The notes beneath the pieces are model-generated. The model was not told where the DNA came from. It saw only the letters and a list, made by a program, of their open reading frames with translations, and made no database searches. A stretch of DNA of 64,000 nt, from positions 73,873,330-73,937,329 of the forward strand of contig NC_135507.1 of the NCBI RefSeq assembly GCF_052857255.1, read 5' to 3'. Numbering within the stretch: the stretch's first letter is position 1; every line of letters begins with the position of its first letter. A program made the translations under genes and the position numbers. This DNA is from Amblyomma americanum (lineage: Eukaryota > Arthropoda > Arachnida > Ixodida > Ixodidae). This document shows positions 26,301 through 34,268 of this stretch, in pieces.

Positions 26301-27707
26301 CAAAATAAATATGCAGGAGCACAGGAAATGCATTCATGCAGGACTGTTAACAACAGAATTTATTTACGTCACTTGTAATGTGCGTCTGGCAATCACGACG
26401 TTGGTGATATACAGGTTGCGCGCAAACACTTACTCGTGACCTGGGTGATGTGTGGGCAGTGCGCCACTGCTCATTGCTTGCGGTGCGTACCACGCGACTG
26501 GAGATCGTGGCTTCGGCGATATCCGAGTCGTGCGCTGCCGCACACTGCTCACGGCATGTACCGCGCATGGTGATATGCAGGCAGTGCTTAATACCTGAGG
26601 GTGCGGTCGTGGCTTGCCCGTTCATGTCATCTGTGGTGGCACGGGATTGTGTTCGGAACGCTCGATATTCTTCACATTGTACGCAGTGTAGTCTGGCTAG
26701 AAAATTTTGCAAATTTGTCTCATCCTGAAATTCGTATCAGCCCTAATCGTGTCACCAAGATTCTACTGTGTCAGTCATTTTTGAATCTAAATTTGAATTT
26801 ATTTGAAAAAGAAAGGCAGAATTACATGTCAGACACTTTGCATTAATGTTTCATAATTAGGCATTGAAAACTTTCAATCTCCTCAGAACAGTGAGCGCAG
26901 ACAAAAATGAGAAGTTAAACAAAGGGCCAAATTAATAAAATAATAATTAGTCATTGTCAGCCACCTAAGTGCAGAGATTTCTGTGGAAGTTGTACAACTT
27001 CCACAGAATGTGGTTGCACTTAGGTGGATGATAAGGAGTAAAAAATGGACAAATTTTTCTTCAACTATGAGGTTTCTGTGGAAGCTGTACAGCTGTATTT
27101 ATAGCACACACTTAACTGATGAAGTGTCCCTTATTTAATTTTCGCATCTGCTAAACTGGCATAAAGTTGTAACATTAAAGGTGTGAAAAGAGAAAGATTG
27201 TACGGCACATATTTTATTCTGTTCTGTTTTCCTGTCTTTTTGTGCTTAGCTGTTTTCATCTAAGGGATCATGTCAAGAGGCACTAAGATACGAGAGCTGA
27301 GTGGGTTAAGGAAAAAAGGAGAATATTGATAATTATGATATCCTAGCTGAAATTGAGACGAAGAAATGGGCACATGCAGGACATGTAATTTGCTCTAGGC
27401 AATGGAGTGGATTCTAAGGAATCAGGCAGCCAGATAAAATTGGGGTTTCAGCTGGCACAGAGAGAGCTGATTGGGGATAGTGGGATAGTCCTTTGTCCTG
27501 CAGTGGATGTGGCAAGCCTGATGATGATGATGATGACACTTGATTAACCCCACTTTCTTCTCCTCTGTTTTCATCTTTTCAGGCCGTCCAAGGTTGAACG
27601 AAATCCCAGGAAGCAGTGTGGGCATTTCTGGAGGAAGTCGCCCAACGGTGGCTGCACTTTGTATGGCTGCCCTCCTGTTCCTGGCTCTATCAGCGGGTGC
27701 GCGATGA
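1608..27707 (+). CDS. Secreted cysteine-rich protein, DUF7042-7045-like, 14 exons, 5' end missing
   Basis: Fourteen exons (listed separately) join through GT-AG introns into one open frame of 625 codons plus TGA; every intron phase matches across the junction. The product is cysteine-rich. It begins with a VCYFPVELHG block, has two related motifs CPINGRYRFQY (about residue 150) and CPITGDYTGVI (about 415), and two CLG.WE motifs (about 215 and 465). It then has a proline-rich linker (about 535-550) and a C-terminal hydrophobic stretch VAALCMAALLFLALSAGAR ending the protein. That tail, preceded by small residues (GSSVGISGGSRP), looks like a GPI-anchor signal or a terminal membrane anchor. NST and NRT are possible N-glycosylation sites. 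From memory, this cysteine layout matches arthropod proteins carrying DUF7044, DUF7043, DUF7042 and DUF7045; their function is unknown to me. The first exon starts in phase 1, so at least one upstream exon (start codon, signal peptide) lies outside the window. Splice structure is well supported; the family name is moderate. Confidence 0.88.
2150..2488 (+). repeat. 5'-truncated SINE (second subfamily) with TSD
   Basis: Starts inside the tRNA-like head (ACTGATCCGGAGTTCCCGGG), has the GATGTCAGTGCACGTTAAAG core and the CTTTCTTCTTTCACTCCCTC 3' body, and ends in a (TTA)n tail. The 11-bp repeat TTCTGGTTCAA flanks it at 2139-2149 and 2489-2499. Confidence 0.9.
2415..2490. repeat. (TTA)n microsatellite, SINE tail
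   Basis: About 25 ATT units forming the 3' tail of the preceding SINE. Confidence 0.95.
2980..3510 (+). repeat. Left arm of a ~530-bp long inverted repeat
   Basis: Sequence from CGGGTGTTTCAGCGAACAC to the CGTCTGCT region recurs in reverse orientation at about 6033-6560, with small indels. Frames in both arms read similarly (PCSAKKSDAFSR, RPRPALSTASSLGVRK), but this only reflects their homology and no protein is supported. Confidence 0.85.
4022..5068 (-). pseudogene. Broken mariner/IS630-type DDE transposase (DUF4817-like)
   Basis: Pieces of one transposase lie in order on the minus strand in different frames. The N-terminal DNA-binding part (5068-4676) has YSTAEKLDIVIACVS and AELASRLHVAQHSGRRVPTH. 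A middle part (4697-4494) has HQALTPIDFQKRLDFCNWCL. The catalytic core (4364-4164) has FQHDGAPPH and WLPRSPDLSPLDTFVWGYV. The C terminus (4276-4022) has LEDLKERIRISIENIPQERL. Total length is close to the roughly 340 residues expected. At least three frame changes and a poly-A/T interruption make it non-functional. The motifs resemble the abundant arthropod SETMAR/Tc1-mariner-like transposases. It sits between the long inverted-repeat arms. Confidence 0.88.
6033..6560 (-). repeat. Right arm of the ~530-bp long inverted repeat
   Basis: Reverse complement of 2980-3510. The ATTTTTCTTACTCCGAGCG end at about 6070 and the GTGTTCGCTGACACACCCGG end at about 6541-6560 mark its limits. About 2.5 kb separates the arms. 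Confidence 0.85.
6769..6845 (+). CDS. Exon B of the secreted DUF7042-7045-like gene
   Basis: Short 77-base exon between CTTGCAG and GGAAG|GTAAGT. It completes a serine codon from exon A and encodes TGTEDCMRCFHLTLKTPNV and IQIHAEG. The C..CF.L pattern is what one expects in the second half of the N-terminal domain. It leaves in phase 1. No single long ORF covers it; it is recognised only by splice sites and frame continuity. Confidence 0.85.
6856..7097. repeat. MITE built of AGTCTATAGACT palindromes
   Basis: About 240 bp with imperfect terminal inverted repeats (left TACTAAAATTTGTTCAGACA, right end TAGACCATTTTGTA) and many internal copies of TCTATAGAC. It starts about 10 bases after the exon B splice donor. 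Confidence 0.7.
7793..8028 (+). repeat. Full-length Ruka-like SINE with TSD
   Basis: Complete copy: CCGCCGCGGTGGCTCAGTGG head, box B GGTTCGATCCCGG, core GTTAAAGAACCCCAGG, end GGGACGTTAAACCCTCATAA. Flanked by AGTTGGGGAAC at 7782-7792 and 8029-8039. Confidence 0.93.
8446..8544 (+). CDS. Exon C of the secreted DUF7042-7045-like gene
   Basis: Acceptor TTCCCCTTTGCAG, donor TACA|GTGAGT. Encodes LARCYTNEEAARATCPDDR and then the ERRFTEIILY end (residues 87-118). It enters and leaves in phase 1. The two cysteines continue the domain started in exons A and B. Confidence 0.85.
8615..8790 (-). repeat. Possible tRNA-related SINE of another family
   Basis: Minus strand shows a box B-like GGTTTGAATCCC. 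The rest does not match the Ruka-like consensus. Weak case. Confidence 0.35.
9194..9463 (+). CDS. Exon D of the secreted DUF7042-7045-like gene
   Basis: 270-base exon, acceptor GGCATTGCAG, donor TTCG|GTGAGA. The first part (about 35 residues, GLLLGEPLSPPSPAMPGIGG region) is a glycine/proline-rich linker. The second part starts a new domain with FCPINGRYRFQY, FRCAEPYSSEL, LSNCPRGDG and FRQCSFPDF. The C.I.G.Y.F.Y...C..P pattern recurs in exon J, so the protein carries repeated related domains. Confidence 0.9.
9850..9962 (+). CDS. Exon E of the secreted DUF7042-7045-like gene
   Basis: Acceptor GTGCAATGCAG, donor GCGGG|GTGAGT. Encodes VSFLCLGDWESGRGGDRYLA and ends PRYRCG (residues 210-246), leaving in phase 0. 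The CLGDWE motif is echoed by CLGSWEEDG in exon K. The donor lies only ten bases before a run of 25 cytosines. Confidence 0.88.
9973..10009. repeat. (C)25 then (TC)n tract beside a splice donor
   Basis: Homopolymer of about 25 cytosines followed by CT repeats, starting ten bases after the exon E donor. Confidence 0.95.
10417..10494. repeat. (AAT)n microsatellite
   Basis: About 26 AAT units in intron 5. Long open frames through it are artefacts of the repeat. Confidence 0.95.
11330..11395. repeat. (AG)n followed by (G)n
   Basis: About 24 AG units then about 18 guanines in intron 5. Confidence 0.95.
11396..15852. other. Body of intron 5, no gene seen
   Basis: GC-rich intronic sequence with small (GA)n near 14851 and several A/T runs. 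A hairpin AAAGAACTGCC...GGGCAGTTCTTT at about 12114-12147 is the only local structure noted. Open frames here lack splice context or recognisable motifs. Confidence 0.4.
15853..16156 (-). repeat. Full-length SINE, second subfamily
   Basis: Minus-strand copy: head complement at 16156 (CCGCCGCGGTGGCTCAGCGG), box B GGTTCGAACCC, core GTTAAAGATCCCCAGG, 3' body with CACTCCCTCCTTTATCCC, ending AACCAATTTTCA. Confidence 0.92.
16205..16370 (-). repeat. Older degenerate SINE, second subfamily
   Basis: Minus-strand remnant retaining GTCAGTGCACGTTAAATATG, a diverged TTCCAGAGTTATT, and the CACACCCTCCTAACTCCCTT body. It lies next to the younger copy at 15853-16156. Confidence 0.75.
16726..16843 (+). CDS. 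Exon F of the secreted DUF7042-7045-like gene
   Basis: Follows the largest intron (about 6.8 kb). Acceptor CCTCGGCCGCAG, donor CACCAG|GTGAGA. Encodes LYREEPGTGRVYVALSSDS then CTTQL (residues 247-285). Phase 0 in, phase 1 out. Confidence 0.85.
17576..17783 (+). CDS. Exon G of the secreted DUF7042-7045-like gene
   Basis: Acceptor CCTTTGGACGCAG, donor CAGTG|GTGAGC. Encodes ATCRYPEWSQGHWERVRVE, then DTDRFVTLTARCVTRQNST and LLVYGVTQ (residues 287-354). NST is a possible glycosylation site. It leaves in phase 2; the next exon completes a cysteine codon. Confidence 0.87.
18280..18455 (-). repeat. Degenerate Ruka-like SINE fragment
   Basis: Minus-strand copy with a recognisable head and GGAGGCGACATGCAAAC region and a GGGACGTTAAAGCCTG end; the middle is largely lost. 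Confidence 0.7.
18466..18694 (-). repeat. Ruka-like SINE, nearly full length
   Basis: Minus strand: CCGCCGCGGTGGCTCTGTGG head, box B GGTTCGATCCCGG, GGAGGCGAAATTCTAGAGG, and a diverged core ending GCGTTAAACCCC. Confidence 0.9.
19105..19245 (+). repeat. 5'-truncated Ruka-like SINE
   Basis: Only the tRNA-unrelated half is present: AATTCTAGAGGCTCGTGTAC, GTTAAGGAACCCCAGG and GGGATGTTAAACCTCC. Confidence 0.85.
19599..19666 (+). CDS. Exon H of the secreted DUF7042-7045-like gene
   Basis: Small 68-base exon, acceptor TATTCTTTCACAG, donor CTAG|GTAAGT. Encodes GEELYYCLWLRRRSLNVMEF (residues 356-377), continuing the cysteine-rich domain. Recognised by splice signals and phase alone (2 in, 1 out). Confidence 0.83.
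20147..20227 (+). CDS. Exon I of the secreted DUF7042-7045-like gene
   Basis: Acceptor CTCTTTTCCCAG, donor GGAA|GTGAGT. Encodes NPSAHPSDALCSDEQF then TTTTWVTQG (residues 379-404). Phase 1 in and out. It closes one domain before the next CPI motif in exon J. Confidence 0.83.
20228..21396. other. Intron 9 (first part), no gene seen
   Basis: GC-rich intronic sequence with an A17 run near 20669. Overlapping open frames on both strands lack support. Confidence 0.35.
21412..21649 (+). repeat. Full-length Ruka-like SINE with 15-bp TSD
   Basis: Complete copy with box A GTGGCTCAGTGG, box B GGTTCGATCCCGG, core GTTAAAGAACCCCAGG and end GGGACGTTAAACGCTCATAA. Flanked by exact TCACGAAAGCGCAGC at 21397-21411 and 21650-21664, so the insertion is young. 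Confidence 0.95.
21761..21922 (+). CDS. Exon J of the secreted DUF7042-7045-like gene
   Basis: Acceptor CCACTTGTCGCAG, donor CGAAG|GTGAGC. Encodes AACPITGDYTGVIPGTTGLC, VASDCNNPDIMFYSVSSC and DNRTHVYE (residues 406-458). The CPITGDY start parallels CPINGRY in exon D, pointing to an internal duplication of the domain. NRT is a possible glycosylation site. Confidence 0.88.
21923..24128. other. Intron 10, composition change, no gene seen
   Basis: Contains a short (GGAT)n at 22157-22180. From about 22.3 kb the sequence becomes clearly more AT-rich than the preceding 20 kb. No exon or recognised repeat otherwise. Confidence 0.4.
24129..24220 (+). CDS. Exon K of the secreted DUF7042-7045-like gene
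   Basis: Acceptor TTCCTGATGCAG, donor GCTTT|GTGAGT. Encodes REYRCLGSWEEDGMTFTYTQ and ends IPGYQCF (residues 460-489). Codon use is clearly less GC-rich than in exons A-J. Phase 1 in, 0 out. Confidence 0.86.
25016..25124 (+). CDS. Exon L of the secreted DUF7042-7045-like gene
   Basis: Acceptor TTTTTTTCAACAG, donor CAAG|GTAAGG. Encodes SGKIIRSGDEAYIKEAGESC then MRGEDPLLYGMKITK (residues 490-525). Phase 0 in, 1 out. Confidence 0.86.
25889..26065 (+). CDS. Exon M (proline-rich stalk) of the secreted DUF7042-7045-like gene
   Basis: Acceptor CCTCTTTTGCAG, donor CACTG|GTATGC. Begins SCNT, then a proline-rich linker PPRPPPVRVPAPPPRK, then PYWYRAETQQPSTKTWKAVT (residues 527-584). The linker would act as a stalk between the cysteine-rich ectodomain and the C-terminal anchor. 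Confidence 0.85.
26089..26280. repeat. Fragment of a CAGT...TTATAACGAA MITE family
   Basis: CAGTCGAATCTTGTTATAACGAA resembles the CAGTAAAACCTTGATATAACGAAC end of the element at 39295. The opposite end was not found, so this is a remnant. The GC-rich sequence at 26,350-26,700 may belong to the same insertion. Confidence 0.5.
26961..27027. repeat. Short near-perfect hairpin, ~33-base arms
   Basis: CCACCTAAGTGCA...TTCTGTGGAAGTTGT pairs with ACAACTTCCACAGAA...TGCACTTAGGTGG with one small internal bubble and almost no loop. It lies in the last intron of the secreted-protein gene. Confidence 0.8.
27290..27538 (+). mobile_element. Degenerate 3' end of an RTE-like non-LTR retrotransposon
   Basis: AGACGAAGAAATGGGCACATGCAGGACATGTAATT encodes a KWAHAGHVI-like remnant and is followed by GGAATGGATT-like sequence, CCTGCAGTGG and a (GAT)n tail. 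It matches the better copy at 55,100-55,475. Confidence 0.65.
27583..27707 (+). CDS. Exon N (last coding exon, C-terminal anchor) of the secreted DUF7042-7045-like gene
   Basis: Acceptor CATCTTTTCAG; stop TGA at 27705-27707. Encodes GRPRLNEIPGSSVGISGGSR followed by a hydrophobic run of about 17 residues ending LSAGAR. Small residues before a terminal hydrophobic segment with no cytoplasmic tail are typical of a GPI-attachment signal; a short membrane anchor is the alternative. Confidence 0.85.
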
Positions 27708-29755
27708 ACGCCATACCACTGTAGTCTGGCATTTGCGCAGTCAATCCCGGTGGAGTTCACCGTCCCAAGAGACACTGTACAGTGTGCTGTACTTTCAACC
27801 TGTGATAATGACCAAACCCTGCCTCGGATATATGCCTTCGGCCTTCGTTCGGAGACAAAAGCCAGAAGGACCGCACCGAAGTTCTACGAGCTGCTTTGAA
27901 GCATTCTCCGACCGACTCTTGGCAGCAACAGTGACAGCAACAGTCTGTGTGAGAGCTCCTCAGAGAAGCGGAGGGAAGTGTGCTATGAACTTCCAAGACT
28001 GTGCGGACCCCGTGGCCTGCTTTGAAAAAGTTGTGTAGCTGTGCGAGGAGGAAATGAATGTTCACCAATTCGTGTCCATGCTTCTGGCCCACAAGTCGTC
28101 CGAGAATCAAAGTAGGAATTCAGTGGAAACCGTCATCAGCGTATCAAGCCTGTGCAGGTGCACTGCCACAACGTTTGTGAAGTATGTGAAGTGCCTTGTC
28201 CTACAAACTGGCATGTGTGTAAGGTACTGGCCTGCAGTGAAAAGCCATTTGTGAATGCTAGCCTGGACTGAGGACGATTTCCCTCATCGCATTAGAAAAA
28301 GCAATCTATTGTGCATGTTTCCTTTCACAGAGGAAAGGAGAGAAAAAAACAGCTGCTTACTATGGTCAGAACATGTTTTGCGAATTCAAGTGAGCTGGTC
28401 TCACTTTCGTGCAGTCCCTCTCTGCTTGTTCTCATCGTCACTGTTAGTTCTATAGCACTGTTGCAAGTTTGTTTCTGGTGTGTGATTTGTTCAAAGTGCT
28501 GTCAGCAGTGTAGTCATTTTGTCTGCGTGCATTTGTGATGTCTGACCTGGTGGCAATTTTAGTGGCCTTAATATTCCCTCGTTCAGGTAGTTCCTGACAG
28601 CGCTTGTTGCGGCATGCAGAAATAATAGCCGCACCTTTAATTTCTCAAGTGCAGCTGCCTTGTCTCTGTGAACTAGAAAAGAAAGAAAACATGCTACCAC
28701 CATTTATGGCTTCTGGTGCTTTGTTCCTTTTAAAAAAGGCAGCTAAGAAAGCACGGTCACCCTCGGCGACTGGCTCCTTGTTCTCTCACAAGTTATGCAC
28801 GCAACATACCACCAGATAACCTTGCTATGCTGATGTCTTACCAAAGCTTTTGAGTCAGCTTGAAGCAGAATCCAAAGTGCAATTAAATCACACTTGTTAC
28901 AGCGAAACCTGCACTCGCCTTAGGGCAGCCAATAGTTGCCCGGAACTTCCAAAGTGATGCTAGCCACGAACCTACCGTAGGCGTCGCTGGTGTTAGTGTA
29001 CCTCTTGTCTGAAATGCTTGTGCTCTGCGTGTGTGTGTACATATGTAAGTTTACTAAATCATTGAATGTGTATATAAAGGAACTGCTTATTTATGGACAG
29101 TACATCATCTTACTAGCAAGGCAGGGAAAGTTTGCATCAGTGTATTTCTTGCTTTTCACCAGTATATCTAAACAAGGGACCATGGCATGCGTATCCAAAG
29201 CATTTATGCAAACTGTACATGCAAATGAGCAAGATGCGATAAAGACTTATATTTTCATATCATGGTTACTTTGGCCAAATGACCTCAAATTTTCACTTCA
29301 AGAGTCCAACCATTCAATTCTGAGAGACTGACCTGCTCATCACCATCAAATACTGTAATAATGTAATAGTCAAACATTGCAAGGCAAAATTAAGCCTCTT
29401 TTACAACATACCTCACAGCAGACTTTGTCTCAGCCAAAAGTACACCTCACCACACCATAGCATACCATACCACAGATACAACACTAAAGCTGGCAATTTG
29501 GTGAGCATGAAAGTGCAAGCACAAGCTTCTATTGTTTTGAGCATTAAAACATCCTATCAGGCTGAAGTGTATGTAAAGGCTACCCTACAGTTTTGGGTGT
29601 ACAGCTTGTTTTAGTATGAATGAGAGCGCCTCATTTGCATGCAAGCAGTGATCACTTGCATGCTTGAGGAAAAACAAGTTTTTGTCTGAATGGCTTTCTT
29701 TTTCAAGAATGCATGGTCCATTTTTAAGCTCAATAAAGAAGTAATCATTGGCTCA
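27708..29755 (+). other. Probable 3' UTR of the secreted DUF7042-7045-like gene
   Basis: No coding signal or recognised repeat follows the TGA for about 2 kb. An AATAAA at 29732-29737 is a candidate polyadenylation signal. The real 3' end cannot be fixed without transcripts. Confidence 0.4.
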
Positions 29756-32700
29756 CAGGCACGAACTAAGACTTGTTCTATACCTGACTAGACCGTAGTT
29801 GTAGCCTAACTAAAAGCTTACATGCATTTGCCTAAGGTAACCAAACTCTCACCTGAGTGACTCCAATGTACATAGTTCTGGAGTACTGGCATTATGGAGA
29901 ACTTTGTAACAAGATGGGCATATATGTACACACGTTCCACAGTGTGTTTTGCTAAGACTGCCATTATGACTGTATGCCACTGTTGCATGCACGCTTTCAC
30001 TGTGCATATTTATTTGTGCGAAAGAATGCACTCTTGGTGTTTTCACCAGCCTGGTGAATACCTATGTATATTTGCCTTTATTTCTGGAATAATACATGTT
30101 TAAATTTCTTGATGGCATGCCTTGAGTTTACTGTGTACATAGGGCATGGCTGCACCAATCATGCACTGTACACTGGGTTGGATACTATACACATATGCTG
30201 AACTGTGAGCGTAAATTTCCACCGAAAATTGGCAGTTCTGTGCTCAACAAACAAATGCGGGAACTAGAAAACAAAGAGGCAGAAATTCAGAAGAAAGACT
30301 GCAGATATCAAATTTAAATGAATCTTGGATCTTCATAATGCGTGCACCCGCCGCGGTGGCTCAGTGGTTAGGGCGCTCGGCTACTGATCTGGAGTTCCCG
30401 GGTTCGAAACCGACCACGGTGGCTGCGTTTTTATGGAGGCAAAACGCTAAGGTGCCCGTGTGCTGTGCGATGTCAGTGCACTTTAAAGGTCCCCAGGTGG
30501 TCGATGTTATTCCGGAGCCCTCCACTACGGCACCTCTCTCTTCCTTTCTTCTTTCACTCCCTCCTTTATCCCTTCCCTTACAGCGCAGCGCATCCAACGA
30601 TATATGAGACAGATACTGCGCCATTTCTTTTCTCCACAAAACCAATTATTATCATAATGCGTGCTGCCCCTTATATAGAATTATACCAACACACATGCTT
30701 GCCACGTATATGGCAGTGCGTTGATTGTTGCTTCTGAGAGAACTTGCTATGCCAAGCCAAAAGCTGGACTTGGCAAACCTAGTGCCTCGAAAGCTCTTGA
30801 AGCTCTTGGAAGCTTTCAGCACTACCATATTGCAATCTCATTCGAACTGTGCACATTTGAGTCCTGCACTGCCTCCAAGAGCAGCTTCATCTTAAGCACA
30901 ACTTGTGCTTGATACACAGCTGAGTTTAAGTTTGTAGAATGCCATCATTCTTCGAAAAATATTGATAAAAGAGGTTCAGACCCCGGGCTGAGTATAATTT
31001 ATAAAATACTGCTTATTACCGTTAGCACTGTATTATTTTACAAACTGCACGGCGGCCTTGCATTTCAGAGGGAATAGACTCTAAATGGAGATCAGGAATA
31101 GCCATCGCTAGGAAACATGCAAGCAAGTGCACACTGCCGTGGATGTTCACGTGCGCTGCCTCTAAAAAAAAAAAAAAATACGCTGCATGTGTGTCGCTGT
31201 TGCTTGCAGTAGCGTTCGCTCACAGGGCTAGGGTTATGTGCCAAGATGAAGCTCAAAGACCATTTTTTTTTTGTAGCACGTGCCTGTGCAGGTGGAGTAG
31301 CATATCTGATTTTGTAAAGGCAGTGTAGTAGGTCAACTTTCTAAAATTTCGAAAAGAAATGCAGAGGTGGTGAGAATAAAAAGGAAGACGTTTTCGCAGG
31401 AGCAGTTGTCAAACTGTTCAGCCCAAACTGGCATGCTCATTTATATCCTGTGGTGGTCAATGGATAGCCGCGCAGTCAGTGAGCTAACAAGTGAACTGTT
31501 TCCGAGGGCGCCAATGGTGTATCCTTCCAGTGCCACCGGGCTGTCTCTTACTCATGGCAGTGCACAGATCTGCTCACTTCCTGAAGAAAGGTTGCACGAT
31601 GTGATCACGCCCTCACAAACGGTGCAGCAGGTGATATTCGTTGCTACGGTTAACATCAGCACACACAGTGCTTTCAGGCCCTCTCTGCTTCATGCATATC
31701 GCAGCATTGTAATGTGCGCCCAACTTGTGGGATTGCATGTAGTGACTGTCACAGCGGCACAACGACATTCTCACTGTTGCCTTTATTTTTGCGTATAAAC
31801 TTGGAATATGTATAGACAGTGCCCCTCCTTGCTACACGCACGTTGGGAAAAGGAGAGGGCGCCCGGTACAATACACACATGTGCACACACATGTGGCACA
31901 TCCGTGGTAACATTACTGTCACGCGCACCACGATAAATAAAAGGCCAACAGAACGAGGAAAAAAAAATTGCACTATGTAACATACACAACACCAAATTGC
32001 ACATTCTTTTTATATAACAGGCCAGTGCACGAGTCCCGCACGTCACACCCGTCAAGAGGCCGATATTTTTTGGCCGAGTAAAAACAAAGATTACAAACAA
32101 ACTGTCTCGGCAGCAAGTGACAGTTTTCTTGTACATCACAGACTTTCAACAAATAACTTTCACTTCAAGAACAAAAACCAAGCAGCAATTACATGCAACT
32201 TCGCATGTAGCATATTTGCTCGAATCCACATTCTTTGTGCCGTATGACATACAAGAGACACGATCTGACCTTCAACCGTGGACAACACAACAGAGATTCA
32301 AATGAATTCCACGTCTTTTGCGACAAACTTTGCAAGAGACAAAACCATAACTACAGAAAAGAATCCTGCGACACTTTGCCTTTAGCTGAGATTTTTCCGC
32401 TCTTTAAGAGGAGCCGAGTTGACCGAAAAACTTCTGGGATTACTGCAATGCTTGCACATTCACCCTCGTGTACACTTGCCGTGAAAAAGGGAAGAATGCA
32501 AACTACATGCTGTGCATGCACGCTCAGTAGAAAGAGTAGCGGCACAACAACAACCATCAATAATACAGTAAGTATGGTTGCAGTATTCGGTAGTCTCTGA
32601 GGTAAGCGTGACAAAGTTCCGGAAGGGGAGAGAGTGCAAGTTGGAACAAGAGTGTCAAGGGGTCCCCTTCGACAGCCTACAAACATCTCGAGGTACACGG

Positions 32701-33768
32701 GACAACAACAGCACAAGCGTGTGTTTTGGGCAAGTAGGAAAAAAACAAATAAGTGAGCAGCTAGGTTGGCCTGTGCTTTCCAAACATGAGCCGTTTAAAA
32801 AGTGCTGAGCAAGGCGGCAGACATTAGCAATATGAGCATGGTGGGCTTGCACGTCTGGTGAGCTGCTGAATGCCTCGTGTTCGTGTTCCAGCCAAGAAAG
32901 AGTACTTTGCAACCCATACATCTAGCAAGTTCACGTCGTGTCTATACCTGCCTGCTTCGTTACACATTTCTAGCACGCAGATTTGTTCAGCAATGAATGT
33001 TCCATACACTACCCAGAGAGCCCTAAATCCAGGGACATGAATAGCAGACAGGCCGGCGTTTAACGTCCTTCAAAAGAATAAATTAATTTGACAAAAAAAC
33101 CCAACATCGTTACAGTGCTCTGATTGGACAAAGCACCCCAAGCTCAAATGCCTAAATCATGTTTCAAAGTAGCCTAAACACAGTAGCCCTAACAACAGTG
33201 TAAACATGAATACGAAATAGAGTGCTTTGATGTGCAATTTCTCATGTAATCTGCATAGCAACATTTTTATACTTGGGCACTATTAAAAGCAAAGAACCTG
33301 AACAATGATGTCGATCTTTAGAAATATTAACAAAGACCGCAAGCAATCAAACAGATCTAATTCCACCAAGAAATGTGTACGTGACAAATTTCTTAACAGA
33401 TTTTGTGAACACCATTCAAATGGTTAAGTTTCGTGGTTGAGACGATTCCTGCAGTGTGCAACAGCAATAATTTGCTTGCTACTGAAGCCTGCAAACTACT
33501 TTTGAGTTTGATGGAAAATCAAGAAGGGGCAGTGGTTGGCTTGGTCACTGCGTACTCAATTTGTGTGGTCAACAAGCCAGTCAAATTGCAGCTACAACAA
33601 ACAAAAAGGTGCTACACCAATGCATTCAATTCAGCAGGAGTGCAAGACAAAGTCTAGGTTGAGTGACCTGTGAGAACGGCAAGAGTTTTTGGACATAGCC
33701 TATAGTATACTACAAAAGGCATTTTGAACAAAAAAGCTAATCATAGAGCTCAGGCCACGCACTACTAT
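29756..33768. other. Convergent intergenic region
   Basis: Apart from the SINE at 30346-30651, this holds AT-rich unique-looking sequence between the two 3' ends. No coding exon was recognised. A minus-strand AATAAA near 31,780 could extend the FBXO21 transcript. Confidence 0.4.
30346..30651 (+). repeat. Full-length SINE, second subfamily, 13-bp TSD
   Basis: CCGCCGCGGTGGCTCAGTGG head, box B GGTTCGAAACC, core GTGCACTTTAAAGGTCCCC, 3' body CACTCCCTCCTTTATCCC, end AACCAATTATTA. Exact TCATAATGCGTGC at 30333-30345 and 30652-30664. Confidence 0.95.
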
Positions 33769-33885
33769 ATTACATTACACTGTAATGTAATATAAAAGTA
33801 TAATATTACATTAATATTATAATTATAATATAATATTGTAATTATAATAGTAAAGTATTACACTAATAGTATATTATTACATTAA
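33769..33885. repeat. AT-rich palindromic tract
   Basis: TATTACATTACACTGTAATGTAATA is a perfect palindrome, followed by about 90 bases of TAATATTA/TATAATTATA repeats with high self-complementarity. It abuts the MITE at 33886. Confidence 0.8.
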
Positions 33886-34268
33886 AGGGACACTGAGGGT
33901 GAACTGAAGTTCGCCTGTATCGATAACATACCGCACCCAAATCACAAAAGGGACATTCTCACTGACAACGGAGCTTTTGCAAGCTGGAAAAGATTGAAAA
34001 ATGAAATGAAGGTGGTGCCCTCAGTAGCATATTTCCGAAGAAAAATTCGTGCGTCGACACCAAATTTTTTTGTGCAGATCTCAGAGGTCATGCTTTTTGC
34101 TACAGACGTCACGATTTAAACTGTCTGATGGGAACATATTTATGTCCAATTTTCTCGCCAATAAATATTCCTTTTGGTGCTGAACAAATGTCAACATGCC
34201 CAGAGAGAGCCGAAAAATCAATTTTTAGTGAAAAAAAATAATTGCATGAAATTTTCCTCAGTGTCCCT
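33886..34268. repeat. TTAA-type MITE (AGGGACACTGAGG family), copy 1
   Basis: Starts AGGGACACTGAGGGTGAA after TTAA (33882-33885) and ends TTTTCCTCAGTGTCCCT. The right flank is TAGA, so one TTAA copy has decayed. Same ends as the copy at 38567. Confidence 0.82.

Noticed and set aside
26347..26712. ORFs at 26.35-26.7 kb on both strands
   Set aside because: GC-rich repeat-like DNA near a MITE remnant; no recognisable protein.
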